Source: a virus
DNA: 36,911 nucleotides
Strand: one strand, 5' to 3'
Virus record (IMG/VR): IMGVR_UViG_3300036832_000697
Location: 1-36,911 of that record
The notes under the pieces were generated by a model. That model saw only the letters and a list, made by a program, of their open reading frames with translations, had not been told where the DNA came from and ran no database searches. Positions 21,901 through 29,741 of this stretch are shown piece after piece. The position numbers were made by a program, and so were the translations under genes. Numbering within the stretch: position 1 is the stretch's first letter; every line of letters starts with the position of its first letter.

Positions 21901-23273
21901 GCGCGCGTCTTGAACGTCACGATCCGCGGTTCGATAAACTTCGCCGCGAGATAGGACGACGCGAGTTGATTCGCGACGTCGAGACTCGTTACGTCCGGCG
22001 ACTCGACGAGCGCTTCCCACGGATCCGACGCCGCGGACGGGTCCGCCGCGGTCGCGACGTTCGTCAACGACTCGTCGGCGCCTAACGCGAGCGTCGACAG
22101 CGGGACGTTACCCTCGCCGAACCAATGCGCGTTGACGGCGGTCGTCGAGATCCCGATCGAGTTCCCCGCGGCGCCCGCGGTCAACGCGATTGCTTTCAGG
22201 CCACCCGGCGCGAGGAGGTACGCCGTAACTTGACTGTTCGCGGACCCGCCGCCGCTCCCGGTTGTGATCGCGACGATCAAATTGTTGAGACTGTCGGTAT
22301 TCGTCGGACCGATCGCGACGTCGTTCGCCGCCGCGGGCGCCGCCCGGAACGTGTACGTCGTACTGCCGACGACGACCTGTTCGCCGTCCGCGAAATTGGC
22401 GGTCGTTCCGAGGAACGCATAGGCGGAATGCGCGACGTCGGAGAATCGGAGAATGACGCGATTCGCGTACTGGTCGCGGGTCGGGTATACCTGGATGTCG
22501 CCGATCGCGACGCCGTTTCCGTCGACGACGTCGACCGGACAACGATCGGTCCCGGGCGGATACATGCGGAGGAACGCGTACTCGTCGATTTCCCAGACCC
22601 AGTCCCCCGCGGCGACGCCCAGTTGATTGAGCACGTCGCGGACGAGGACGTACGTCAGCGTCACTTGCGGCATGGGCGGACCGTCGAGTTGCGACGGATG
22701 GAGTCCGATCCCCGGAACCGCGTTCGCGAGCGTCGTCAATTGGGACTTGAGCGTCCCCGCCGGGAGGGTCGTATTGAGGTACCGCCGTTCCGTCCGCGCG
22801 GAGTAATCGCCCGCCTCGATCTTGTTGACGAACGGCGGGCGTCCCGTCCCGCCGACTCCCGCGATCGTCGGTTTCGTCACGCTTCCGCCGAAGATCCGCC
22901 GCATAACGGACCCGCCGGTTCCCGCGACCGCGTTGTTGTACGGGATCGAGAACGTCGTCGCCGATAGGACCGTGATTCGATAGAGTCCGGTCGGGATCTG
23001 CGAGTTCCCGCCGATCGTGACGAGTTGCCCGGATACGCCGCCATGCGGTTCGTCGGTTGTGAGGACGGAGGGATTCGCCGCGGACGCGGAGACGAGTCCG
23101 ATCAATTCCGAGGGCCACACGTCATCGTCGATCGCGGCGCGGTACGACCCATCCAGGGACGGGACCTCGAGTTCGCATGTCCAGCGACCGTTCGCGACCG
23201 CCTCGACACGCCAGCCGCGCGCCGTGATCCGGCGATTCGCGCCGGAGATTGCGAATTGATACTCCGCGCTCAT
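18948..23273 (-). CDS. Tail hub-fibre fusion with S74 chaperone domain
   Basis: This 1441-residue protein has an N-terminal part (about 1-530) that looks like a siphophage tail-hub protein (V-L-V-R-D-V-L-N-Q-L-G-V-A, Q-Y-A-N-R-V-I-L-R-F). A nine-glycine hinge follows, then a long fibre with 14-16-residue repeats of the type A-A-T-L-x-S-T-L-A-V-x-G (about 630-730), further beta-rich trimer modules, and a C-terminal intramolecular chaperone of peptidase S74. The S74 site is S-S-D-G-R-L-K with S1348, so autocleavage would release a 94-residue piece. The product should recognise the host surface. Fusion of hub and fibre in one chain is large and unusual. Confidence 0.85.
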   Translation of the reverse strand: MSAEYQFAISGANRRITARGWRVEAVANGRWTCELEVPSLDGSYRAAIDDDVWPSELIGLVSASAANPSVLTTDEPHGGVSGQLVTIGGNSQIPTGLYRITVLSATTFSIPYNNAVAGTGGSVMRRIFGGSVTKPTIAGVGGTGRPPFVNKIEAGDYSARTERRYLNTTLPAGTLKSQLTTLANAVPGIGLHPSQLDGPPMPQVTLTYVLVRDVLNQLGVAAGDWVWEIDEYAFLRMYPPGTDRCPVDVVDGNGVAIGDIQVYPTRDQYANRVILRFSDVAHSAYAFLGTTANFADGEQVVVGSTTYTFRAAPAAANDVAIGPTNTDSLNNLIVAITTGSGGGSANSQVTAYLLAPGGLKAIALTAGAAGNSIGISTTAVNAHWFGEGNVPLSTLALGADESLTNVATAADPSAASDPWEALVESPDVTSLDVANQLASSYLAAKFIEPRIVTFKTRALGVRPGQVLTINVATRDVNTTFLITQVNTSCEDGVHVFRDVTAVESLSLHASDRWRELYKQWSKTSPASSGASTIIAGGGGGGGGGSADIGPGTTGRLAKWTSGTTIGDSLITESGSTIGIAGDVIANTYTGSGAGLTNLPAAALTGTIADARLSSNVVLKNAASNAFAGNVTVGGTLGVAGATSLSSVTTTGGATIGTTLAVTGGATVGGTLDVTGAATLHNTINVTGAATLGSTLAVAGNTTIGGSLHFTANGSFPGQGSFYKDPSFGLTAIAATGSTYDFALINPSGANLILRVPTGTSDLVTTGAIYSGGYVSATTGWRITNAGAADFRSIAATELHVKVFATDVERALAGGELIAKSVAVLVADVVMPGYGAAVTITVEDLAGASGMQVFAAGDWVMLRILSRTGGTLTVDAAYGQVSAPAMGLPGNTQSWTWTRGASATGGTTAPGATVPAKGLAIDFGVSGSGYYEVQGADGAYDANGPYAQIVTWVTSPVVANQTLRVRFGNLVGVTSVSNEYGLLAGTYAASNGRFFRASNTTFELHGIDLLLWDGTTNTVKLDHTAPYLAMGSPRPSSYTDGITGLWFGKDAGAYKFRIGQPGGSGIAWDGSTLQVSGAITVTGGNAAKTDLSNVTGAYAGSSSGAGGPAKWVAPTVPVSAINGSGLYLGSNIMGFYDTSVGWRAYIQSNGAFGLFNASGVAGLTWDGTTLTINGNGTFTGTINASAGTFGNFQISGGNISSTYGLLTLNYSGLITVGSGSDSVNMTAFGAGGTGNIRFWVGNVGGTSRTMYILTDGTVVASVVATNSYINAGTYFVTNHGASGTGLTFVNDINTYYTSDSTGRLMWSAAGLRMFWDGGQLFPEITLAKDCGHPSFQWRQVYCQSVNQSSDGRLKTAIAPTIYGTAFVLGLRPVDFEWIAGGARGHGLIAQDVAALAPEFAGVHYDARGVADSLNYSAFLGPLIRAFQELEARVRALEDRRIQ
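21643..21669. repeat. CCG trinucleotide tract encoding poly-Gly hinge
   Basis: Nine tandem CCG units give nine glycines between the hub and fibre parts. Changes in copy number would keep the frame and alter hinge length. Confidence 0.8.
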
Positions 23274-23276
23274 ACG

Positions 23277-26200
23277 TTATCCGCGGTTGAGACCCTTACT
23301 CGTTACGACGGCGGGAATATTCGGAACGACGACCTTCGCGAGTTCGCGCCCGTCCGCCGTCAGGGAGGCGTTGACGTTGACCGTGACGTTCCCTCCCGGC
23401 GGCGCGGTCAAGACGGACGAACTCTGACCCGGCGACAGCGACGGTCCGCCGCTCCCGCCGTAGTCCGCCGGGAGACCGGAGCCGTCATAGACGGGTTTTA
23501 CTTTTGGCGAGACGACCTTGTTCCCGATCGTCTCGAGGGAACTCGAGAGACTGTTACTCCCGCTCCCGGTCAACGCGCCGACGAGATCGTTGATTGCGGA
23601 AACGAGATCCTGGACTTGATCGCCTAACGGTTCCTCCCAATTGATCCCGCTATCGTCGGTGAGTTTGTTTCCGAGATCGTCCGTCAGTTTCCCCGCGCCG
23701 ATCATTTGATCGATCATCGGTTGCATGGACTTCGGGATCGTGTCGCCGAACTTGTACGCCGCGGTTACGACGTCCTGGACCTTTCCCGACATCGCGGTCA
23801 TAACCGCGTTCACGTCCTCGCCGTCGCTTGTGAGGAGTTTCCAGTCGCTCGAGAGTTGCGTCGCTTGTTTCTCGATATTGAGTTGATTGACCTTCGGTCC
23901 GAGCGCGTCGAGTTGGAGACCGTACCGTCCCGCCGCCGCGGTAATGTCGTCGAAGGTTCCGCCGTCGAGTTTCGTATCCAGTCCGAGGAGTTTCCGCGCG
24001 TTGTCGTCGGTCAGTTTCCCCATTTGGATCAACTGGTCGAGAACAGGTTGCATCCCGGGCGGGATCCGGACGCCCGCGTCGAGGGCGGCGGATAACCAGT
24101 CGTTGACGTCGCCGCTCATGGCGGTAACGACGTCCGACGTCGCATGTCCCGCGGAGACCAGATCCCCGAACGAGTTATAGAGCGCGGTCGCGGCGTCGTT
24201 CGATTTCTGCAACGGGTCGGCGAGGTTGTATTTCGTCTCGTCCGCGGACAACGCGGCGAGCGCGTCCTGGACTTTTTTGATCGCGGCGGCGGCGCCCGCG
24301 GCGTCGTTTTTCCCGACGCCTTGCGTCAGACCGATCCAGAGTTGTTGACCCGCCGGTCCGAGCTTGTCGAGTTGCTTCTGGAGGGCGTCGAACCCGCCCA
24401 TAGTGGCGGCGAACGATGTAACCGCGTCGCGTCCCGCGGATCCGAAAAACTTATCCCAGAGTTTTTTGCCGACCGCGAGTCCGAGCGACGCCGCCGCCTC
24501 TCCCAACGGTCCCGCCATACTGCCGAGCGCTTTCGCGAGGGCGCCGCCGCCGACCTTCTGTCCGAGGGACTCGAGCGGACCTTTTAGGAGATCCGTTCCG
24601 AGGTTTTTTCCGAGGGACGTAACGCCGCCCTCGAGCGCTTTCCCGATGCTCCCGCCGGTCGCAAACGCGTTGAGCGCGGCGGACCCAATGTCGGCGAATC
24701 CCTGTGTAACATCGATAACGAGTTGTGACGTCTCCGCGAGTTCCGCGTTGATCATCCGATCCCAGGACGCCTGGAGTTCGCGCGCGGTGAAATCCCCAGA
24801 CTCGCGCATCTGGTCATACTGTTTTTTCGCCTCGTCCGCCTGATATTGGAGATCGTCGACGGTAAAGACGCCGAGCGCGCGCATCCGTTCCTGAATCGTG
24901 TCCGCGGTCTCGTTCGCGACGTCGCGTTGATGGTTATAAAACTTATTGATCTCCGCGGTCGCGCGCGCATACGCGGCGGCGTCCTGGACGACCTCCGGTC
25001 CGAGCGCGTTGATCCGCGCCTGTCGTTGTTTCTCGATTCCGTCGAGCGCGATCTGGGTACTACTTTTCGCGAGTTCCGCGTTTTTCTCCTCGAACTCGTT
25101 CCCGACTTCGATCGCGGTAACGAGCATTTTTGCGTACCCTTCCGCGATCGCTAACTGACTGGTCTGGAACTCCTTCGTCATTTTCGCGGTCAGTTTCCGC
25201 GTATCCTCGAGCCACTTCGGTTCGAGTTTCGCGATCGCGTCGCGGAACTCCTCCGCCTGGAATGAGTCCGCCGCTTGTTTCAGAATCCCGGAGAGAACCG
25301 CGCCGTCTTTCTCGAGTTTGACCGCCTCCGCGCCGAGATTATGGAACGCCTCGCCGGTCGCCTGTCCCGCGGCGGCGACCTCCGTCCACGCGTCGACGAG
25401 GTTCACAACTTTTTCGGAGAGGTCCGCGCCGGAGAGTTGATCCTGGAGTTTCGCGATCGCCTCGCGATGTTTGTCGACCGCCGCCGCCGCCGCCTTATGC
25501 GCCTCGAGGTAATTTTTGACCGCGCTTTCTCCGACGCCGCCCAGGAGGACGGAGATTTCTTTCGCGCTCTTGCCGTACTTGTCGAGTTCGACCGCCGCCG
25601 ATCGTTGTTCCGCCGTGAGCGGCGTCAACGCCTCCGCGCGGAGCGCTTTCAACGTGTTCGCGAGTTCGACCGCGCGGTCCGTCGCGCCCTTTTCCGCCGG
25701 GAGGTTGCTATCGAGCGCGTGTGTATTCGCGTCGACCGCCTCGTTAACCGTTTGTAAGGCGAGTCCGAACGTCGTTCCCGTATGGAGCGCGACCTCGAGA
25801 CCCGTAATCGCCGTCGACCATTTGTTTTTCCATTCGAGGGATTTCCCGATACTGACGACCGTTTCTGCGGTGAACGCTTTCATGCGCGTAATGAGATGAT
25901 CGAGTCCAACCTCGAACTCATGCGCGGATTCGATCGTCTCTTTCGAAATGATCGCGTCCTGCGGGACCTGTCCCATCTTCGTACGGAGATCGCCGAGGAG
26001 CGGGATCAGTTGTTTCGCGAGGCGCGCGCCGAAGAGATCCGCGGCGTTCGCGCCCTTCAACATGGGATCAGAGACTTTCCCCGCGGCGTCCGCGACCTCG
26101 AGAAACGCCTCCTGCGGTCCCGCCTCGATCAATTTGTTGACGTTGAGTCCGAGGGCCTGGACCGCCGCGACCGCGCTTTTGTCGCCGCTCGCGAGTTTCT

Positions 26201-26807
26201 GAGAGAGGGTCTCGACGCCGCGCGCCATTTGATCGGTCCCAACGCCGAACTCCTGTCCGACGTAGGCGAGACGCTGGAGTCCGTCCGTCGAGATGCCAGT
26301 CGCGCGCGACAGGTCCTCGAGGGCGGCGGCGTCCGCGATCGCCTCCTTCGCGAACGCGAACGATTTCGCGAAGAGTTCGACGACCGCCTGAGCGGAGACG
26401 AAACTCGCCGCCATTTCCGCGATCCCGGATCCGATCTCGCCGAAATACCCGGCGACGCCGCTTGTCTCCGTTTGGACCGCCTTCAATGCCGCCTGTGTTG
26501 AGAGGAGGGAGTCCGGCGCGACCTTACCGAGCGCGGTATATGCGGCGATTCCTTTCTCGACCGTCGCGTTGAGTCGGTCTTGTTGCGCCGCGGTGAGGGT
26601 CGTTACGCCGCCCAGTCGTTGGACCGCTTCCGCGGCGAGGGTCGCTTGTTGGATGACGCGTCCGCCGGAGTAACTCTCCGCTAATCGGTTGAGGGACTTT
26701 TCGACATTCTCCGACGACCGCTCGAGACCGTCGAGGGACACGTCCGCTTTCTGAACGGCGGTATAGAAACTCGTAAAATCGGCGACGAGTTTCCCGCTAA
26801 CCGGCAT
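23277..26807 (-). CDS. Tail tape measure protein
   Basis: This 1176-residue protein is the longest head/tail chain apart from the fibre, and it follows the tail chaperones as expected. The N-terminal third is helical and heptad-rich, and hydrophobic segments occur around residues 130-160 and 770-790. The sequence also has a pair of internal repeats (A-M-S-G-D-V ... M-Q-P-V-L-D-Q-L-I-Q-M-G-K-L-T-D-D near residue 897 and a similar copy near 1006). The tape measure sets tail length. By the usual proportionality this predicts a long tail, on the order of 170-180 nm. A GGAGGAG precedes the ATG. Confidence 0.92.
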   Translation of the reverse strand: MPVSGKLVADFTSFYTAVQKADVSLDGLERSSENVEKSLNRLAESYSGGRVIQQATLAAEAVQRLGGVTTLTAAQQDRLNATVEKGIAAYTALGKVAPDSLLSTQAALKAVQTETSGVAGYFGEIGSGIAEMAASFVSAQAVVELFAKSFAFAKEAIADAAALEDLSRATGISTDGLQRLAYVGQEFGVGTDQMARGVETLSQKLASGDKSAVAAVQALGLNVNKLIEAGPQEAFLEVADAAGKVSDPMLKGANAADLFGARLAKQLIPLLGDLRTKMGQVPQDAIISKETIESAHEFEVGLDHLITRMKAFTAETVVSIGKSLEWKNKWSTAITGLEVALHTGTTFGLALQTVNEAVDANTHALDSNLPAEKGATDRAVELANTLKALRAEALTPLTAEQRSAAVELDKYGKSAKEISVLLGGVGESAVKNYLEAHKAAAAAVDKHREAIAKLQDQLSGADLSEKVVNLVDAWTEVAAAGQATGEAFHNLGAEAVKLEKDGAVLSGILKQAADSFQAEEFRDAIAKLEPKWLEDTRKLTAKMTKEFQTSQLAIAEGYAKMLVTAIEVGNEFEEKNAELAKSSTQIALDGIEKQRQARINALGPEVVQDAAAYARATAEINKFYNHQRDVANETADTIQERMRALGVFTVDDLQYQADEAKKQYDQMRESGDFTARELQASWDRMINAELAETSQLVIDVTQGFADIGSAALNAFATGGSIGKALEGGVTSLGKNLGTDLLKGPLESLGQKVGGGALAKALGSMAGPLGEAAASLGLAVGKKLWDKFFGSAGRDAVTSFAATMGGFDALQKQLDKLGPAGQQLWIGLTQGVGKNDAAGAAAAIKKVQDALAALSADETKYNLADPLQKSNDAATALYNSFGDLVSAGHATSDVVTAMSGDVNDWLSAALDAGVRIPPGMQPVLDQLIQMGKLTDDNARKLLGLDTKLDGGTFDDITAAAGRYGLQLDALGPKVNQLNIEKQATQLSSDWKLLTSDGEDVNAVMTAMSGKVQDVVTAAYKFGDTIPKSMQPMIDQMIGAGKLTDDLGNKLTDDSGINWEEPLGDQVQDLVSAINDLVGALTGSGSNSLSSSLETIGNKVVSPKVKPVYDGSGLPADYGGSGGPSLSPGQSSSVLTAPPGGNVTVNVNASLTADGRELAKVVVPNIPAVVTSKGLNRG

Positions 26808-26810
26808 ACC

Positions 26811-26900
26811 TTACTCCTCCGGCATTTTCGCGAGTTCCTCGACGAGCACGTCGTACACGTCCGCCGGTAACTCGAGTAACTGGTCGTACGACCAGTGCAT
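26811..26900 (-). CDS. Distal part of tail chaperone (29 codons)
   Basis: This is a free-standing ATG ORF (M-H-W-S-Y-D-Q-L-L-E-L-P-A-D-V-Y-D-V-L-V-E-E-L) that overlaps the gene before as TAATG and ends 3 nt before the tape-measure start. In related phages this W-S-Y / L-P pattern is the T part of the chaperone. It could also be made by reinitiation, but the frameshift product is more likely. Confidence 0.6.
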   Translation of the reverse strand: MHWSYDQLLELPADVYDVLVEELAKMPEE

Positions 26901-27310
26901 TACGCGGCAGATTGCGAGGTCGGAGACGACGCGGTCTCGCCATCCGTCGTCCTTTTTTTTTCCGCCTCGATTTCCTCCGCGGCGATATGTCCCTCGATCG
27001 CTTCCTTGATTTCCGTAAAATCGTCGGGTCCCAGATTGTCGACAACCGCCGCGAGGTCGTCGACCGAGAGACCCGCGATCGCGACCTTCTGTCCGCCGTC
27101 GTCGAGGAACGACCAGTCCAGGAGGTACGCGGTGACGAGGGCGAGTCCCGTCTGGAGCGTATCGACGCGGAGCGGCGCGACGCCCGCGTGGTACATCCGC
27201 GAAAACATCGCGCGCCGTTCGCCGTTCGTCAGGCGTTTGCGGATCGTAATCGTGTCGCCGTGAGAAATCGGGATGGTCACAACTTCCGGACGAACGAATC
27301 GGGAATGCAT
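26811..27310 (-). CDS. Tail assembly chaperone G-T fusion by -1 frameshift
   Basis: Reading past the slippery nine-A run (26953-26961) in the -1 frame stays open: K-D-D-G-W-R-D-R-V-V-S-D-L-A-I-C-R-V, then M-H-W-S-Y to the stop at 26811. The fusion would be 119 codons of the upstream gene plus 47 new ones (166 residues). This is the gpG/gpGT arrangement found in many long-tailed phages, where the two products help assemble the tail around the tape measure. The heptamer here is A-AAA-AAA followed by AGG. Confidence 0.82.
26900..27310 (-). CDS. Tail assembly chaperone (G-like)
   Basis: This 136-residue protein begins with beta structure (V-T-I-P-I-S-H-G-D-T-I-T-I-R-K-R-L) and turns helical. Its end (E-A-E-K-K-R) contains the slippery A run. 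It binds the tape measure during tail assembly (family knowledge). The position between the tail-tube genes and the tape measure fits. Confidence 0.82.
   Translation of the reverse strand: MHSRFVRPEVVTIPISHGDTITIRKRLTNGERRAMFSRMYHAGVAPLRVDTLQTGLALVTAYLLDWSFLDDGGQKVAIAGLSVDDLAAVVDNLGPDDFTEIKEAIEGHIAAEEIEAEKKRTTDGETASSPTSQSAA
26953..26961 (-). promoter_or_regulatory. Slippery A9 site for -1 frameshift
   Basis: A run of nine A on the minus strand lies at codons GAA AAA AAA AGG. Tandem slippage by one base enters the open -1 frame that ends in the distal chaperone part. No strong downstream pseudoknot was worked out. Confidence 0.75.
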
Positions 27311-27312
27311 AG

Positions 27313-27600
27313 TTACTCCGGCGGTCCTAACCGCGCATGTAAGGTTCCGTCGCCGCGGAGTTGGATCTCGAGGACGGGCCAGTACCAGAACCCGCCCGGA
27401 CGCGCCGCGGCGAATCGCAAGGGACGCTGTAAAACAACGAAATGATCGGTCCGCTCAACCATCGCGGAGAGGCGCCAGGATCCGTCGCCGCCTGTGTGTT
27501 GGCTTTCGCGGTTGACCGCCCAGGTACGGAGGACGACCGCAACGCGGTGATGCCACATTAGGGTCGCGCCCCGTCCGCGGAGGACGAGGTTCCGGATCAC
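27313..27600 (-). CDS. Hypothetical tail-region protein
   Basis: This 95-residue protein uses a GTG start (alternative ATG at 27558). It is beta-rich with many Trp and Arg (W-H-H-R-V-A-V-V-L-R-T-W-A, F-W-Y-W-P-V-L-E-I-Q-L). It lies between tail tube and chaperone, where phages may carry an additional tail or minor structural protein. No family is assigned. Confidence 0.65.
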   Translation of the reverse strand: MIRNLVLRGRGATLMWHHRVAVVLRTWAVNRESQHTGGDGSWRLSAMVERTDHFVVLQRPLRFAAARPGGFWYWPVLEIQLRGDGTLHARLGPPE

Positions 27601-27615
27601 GCGCGCCGTCCGCGA

Positions 27616-28035
27616 CTAGGGTCCGACGTTGAACGTCCAGGGTCCCGCGGCGGAGAAATCGCCGGAGATCGCGGGAGCGCCGTCGACGCTGCAATCGATC
27701 GAGGCGTCCATGTACGACAGCCCTTCCCAGTAGAACGCCGACTCGTTTTTGTTCGGGACGAGTTTCAGGATCCCCGGTGTTTCGGAATCGGCGGCGTTGA
27801 AGAGAATCGGACTCGCGGCGGGATCCGAGTTCCAGAACCCGGAGATCGTCCCCTTCACGTCCTTGAGACCCGGAACATAGACCTTGTTCCCGTCTCCAAA
27901 ACACGTGACTTCCTGCATGGCGGTTTTGAAATCCGCTTTCCACTTGTTCAGGGAGATGATCGAGACCGGCGTCCCCGGCATAACTCCAGTCGGATCGAAC
28001 ATGACGTCCCCGTACCGCCCGGTTTTGATTGACAT
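27616..28035 (-). CDS. Major tail tube protein
   Basis: This 139-residue protein has a pattern of short beta strands (G-D-V-M-F-D-P, V-S-I-I-S-L-N-K-W-K-A-D-F-K, D-V-K-G-T-I-S-G-F-W, P-W-T-F-N-V), as in small tail tube proteins. The order of tail completion, tube, chaperones and tape measure supports it. A TAG stop is followed by the next gene in 16 nt. Confidence 0.8.
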   Translation of the reverse strand: MSIKTGRYGDVMFDPTGVMPGTPVSIISLNKWKADFKTAMQEVTCFGDGNKVYVPGLKDVKGTISGFWNSDPAASPILFNAADSETPGILKLVPNKNESAFYWEGLSYMDASIDCSVDGAPAISGDFSAAGPWTFNVGP

Positions 28036-28050
28036 GATGTAACCCTCCGA

Positions 28051-28548
28051 TTACCCCTGTGTGAGTTCCCTATGGGTTCGTGTCCCTGTGTGTGTGTGTC
28101 GCGCGAGACGAACGGACGCCGGAATAACCGCGAACTGGACTCGATACATTCCGCCGCGGTGAAACCAGCGGGTCGATCGATTCTCGCCGTCGGGTTCCGT
28201 GATCCGTTTCGGTTCCGTCCGATACGTCGTAATCCATTCGTACCCGTCCGCCTCGAACGGGACGTCCTCGAGGAGATCGTCGATTCGCGCGGCGGCGGCG
28301 CGGATGTCGTCCATAGCCGGTAACGCGCTCGAGAGCGCGACCGCCTTCACCAGATACAACGCGCTTTCGATCGCGCGCCGCCCGAACTCCGCGACGTCGA
28401 TCGCCTCGAATAACGAGACGATGACGTACCGCGTCGCGCCCTGCGGCGCGAGGTCGTAATAGACGCCGTTCGGCATGAGGGCGAGGAGCGTCGCGTCCGC
28501 GGCGAGGGTCGCGATTAGTCCGTTCGTGATCTGCGAGGTATCCGGCAT
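28051..28548 (-). CDS. Tail completion / terminator protein (DUF3168-like)
   Basis: This 165-residue protein has L-I-A-T-L-A-A-D-A-T-L-L-A-L-M and G-A-T-R-Y-V-I-V-S-L, which fit the N-terminus of phage tail-terminator proteins. A Thr/His-rich end follows. The product caps the tail tube and joins it to the head. It is directly upstream of the tube gene. Confidence 0.7.
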   Translation of the reverse strand: MPDTSQITNGLIATLAADATLLALMPNGVYYDLAPQGATRYVIVSLFEAIDVAEFGRRAIESALYLVKAVALSSALPAMDDIRAAAARIDDLLEDVPFEADGYEWITTYRTEPKRITEPDGENRSTRWFHRGGMYRVQFAVIPASVRLARHTHTGTRTHRELTQG

Positions 28549-28980
28549 TTATCCGCCGTCCCCGGACGCGACCAGTCCGTTCCGCTCGAGGAGTCCCCGG
28601 AGGTCGGGCCACATGGCGCGACGTTCGCGTTCCATCGCGGGAACGAAGACGCGTCCCGGCGAGGACTTCGGGACGGCGCCGCGCGGCCAGCCCGCCGCGG
28701 TATGTCTCGAGGCGGTCCCGAACTCATACCAGCCCGCGTACTTCACTTTGTTGCGAACGATGACGCCCGCGAAAAACTGTCCGCTCCCTTCAATCGTCGA
28801 GACCGCGACGCCGCGTTTCAGTTTCCCGCTCTTTTCGGGATACCCGGCAATGATCGACGCGACGGCGCGGGCGCCGTGACCCTCGATAATCGTTCGCCCT
28901 TCGCCGGTCAACTCAGACGGAAGATTGCGGAGCGCGTCCCGTAACTCCTGGAGTCCGTCCCACGTAAACGTCGCGCTCAT
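28549..28980 (-). CDS. HK97 gp10-like head-tail protein
   Basis: This 143-residue protein matches the HK97 gp10 type: W-D-G-L-Q-E-L-R-D-A-L-R-N-L-P, P-E-K-S-G-K-L-K-R-G-V-A and Y-A-G-W-Y-E-F-G-T-A-S-R-H, with a proline-containing end (P-A-M-E-R-E). Proteins of this family complete the neck or tail top. It has an ATGA overlap with the gene upstream. Confidence 0.85.
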   Translation of the reverse strand: MSATFTWDGLQELRDALRNLPSELTGEGRTIIEGHGARAVASIIAGYPEKSGKLKRGVAVSTIEGSGQFFAGVIVRNKVKYAGWYEFGTASRHTAAGWPRGAVPKSSPGRVFVPAMERERRAMWPDLRGLLERNGLVASGDGG

Positions 28981-29336
28981 GAGACGACCTCGCTACAGCG
29001 ACAGACGAGTTCAAAGTTTCGCCGTCCGGGACTCTCGACGGAGACGACATGGAACACGGCGCCGCGCGGGTCGACGAGGCGCGACGCGGTCGTGACGTCC
29101 GCGCGGTATGCGCCACTAACGATGAGACTCGCTTGTGTGAGGATCGTTCCCTCACTCTTCGCGATCTCCTGGTCCGCCGCGACGACGGGTTCGATCCCGA
29201 CGTACCACGGAATCGGCGAGGCGATCCACGGCGCCGTGAGATCGACGTCGCCGCCGGTCGCGGACGGCGGCGGCGGATTCGTCACGCGTACGACGTGATA
29301 CGCGCGACGCCCGGTCGGGAGTGTCGTCGTTCCCAT
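28977..29336 (-). CDS. Head closure / head-tail adaptor-like protein
   Basis: This 119-residue, beta-rich protein (A-Y-H-V-V-R-V-T-N, W-Y-V-G-I-E-P-V-V, T-Q-A-S-L-I-V-S-G-A-Y) is between the connector and the gp10-like gene, where head-closure proteins lie. The Arg-rich C-terminus may contact the connector. The assignment rests mainly on order. Confidence 0.6.
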   Translation of the reverse strand: MGTTTLPTGRRAYHVVRVTNPPPPSATGGDVDLTAPWIASPIPWYVGIEPVVAADQEIAKSEGTILTQASLIVSGAYRADVTTASRLVDPRGAVFHVVSVESPGRRNFELVCRCSEVVS

Positions 29337-29339
29337 GTC

Positions 29340-29741
29340 TTACGGTCCCGTCGTTCCCGTCGTCGTCGGCGGCGGCGCGGGCGCCGCGAGGGAGGGATTC
29401 CGATACCGCCGGAGGAGATTCGTAATCGTCGGACTAAGTTGTCCCTCGAGCGCGACCTCGCCCTGGTGATAATCGGGTCCTTCGTGTCGCTTGTCGTCGC
29501 CGCGGAATCCCCAGAGTTCGCCCAGTTCGAGGAGGATCGCCGCCTGGAGGTTGGGATCGGGCGGGAGCGGCGGATCGACCGCGACTCCGGGCGTGTACTC
29601 GCAATAGTTGAAAATGATCGCCTCCGCCATGTCCAACTTGAGCGACAGATCCCGGACGCGCGGATCGGTTGTGTCGGTGACATCCGCGATCGGTAGCAGC
29701 AAATGATCCGCCGCTTGTTGGACCGTGACGAGCGTCGCCAT
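29340..29741 (-). CDS. Head-tail connector (gp6-like)
   Basis: This 133-residue, helix-rich protein (V-Q-Q-A-A-D-H-L, D-L-S-L-K-L-D-M-A-E-A-I-I-F-N-Y-C, A-A-I-L-L-E-L-G-E-L-W-G-F-R) fits phage connector proteins of the HK97 gp6 / SPP1 gp15 type. These sit under the portal. The C-terminus is a Pro/Thr tail. Confidence 0.8.
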   Translation of the reverse strand: MATLVTVQQAADHLLLPIADVTDTTDPRVRDLSLKLDMAEAIIFNYCEYTPGVAVDPPLPPDPNLQAAILLELGELWGFRGDDKRHEGPDYHQGEVALEGQLSPTITNLLRRYRNPSLAAPAPPPTTTGTTGP

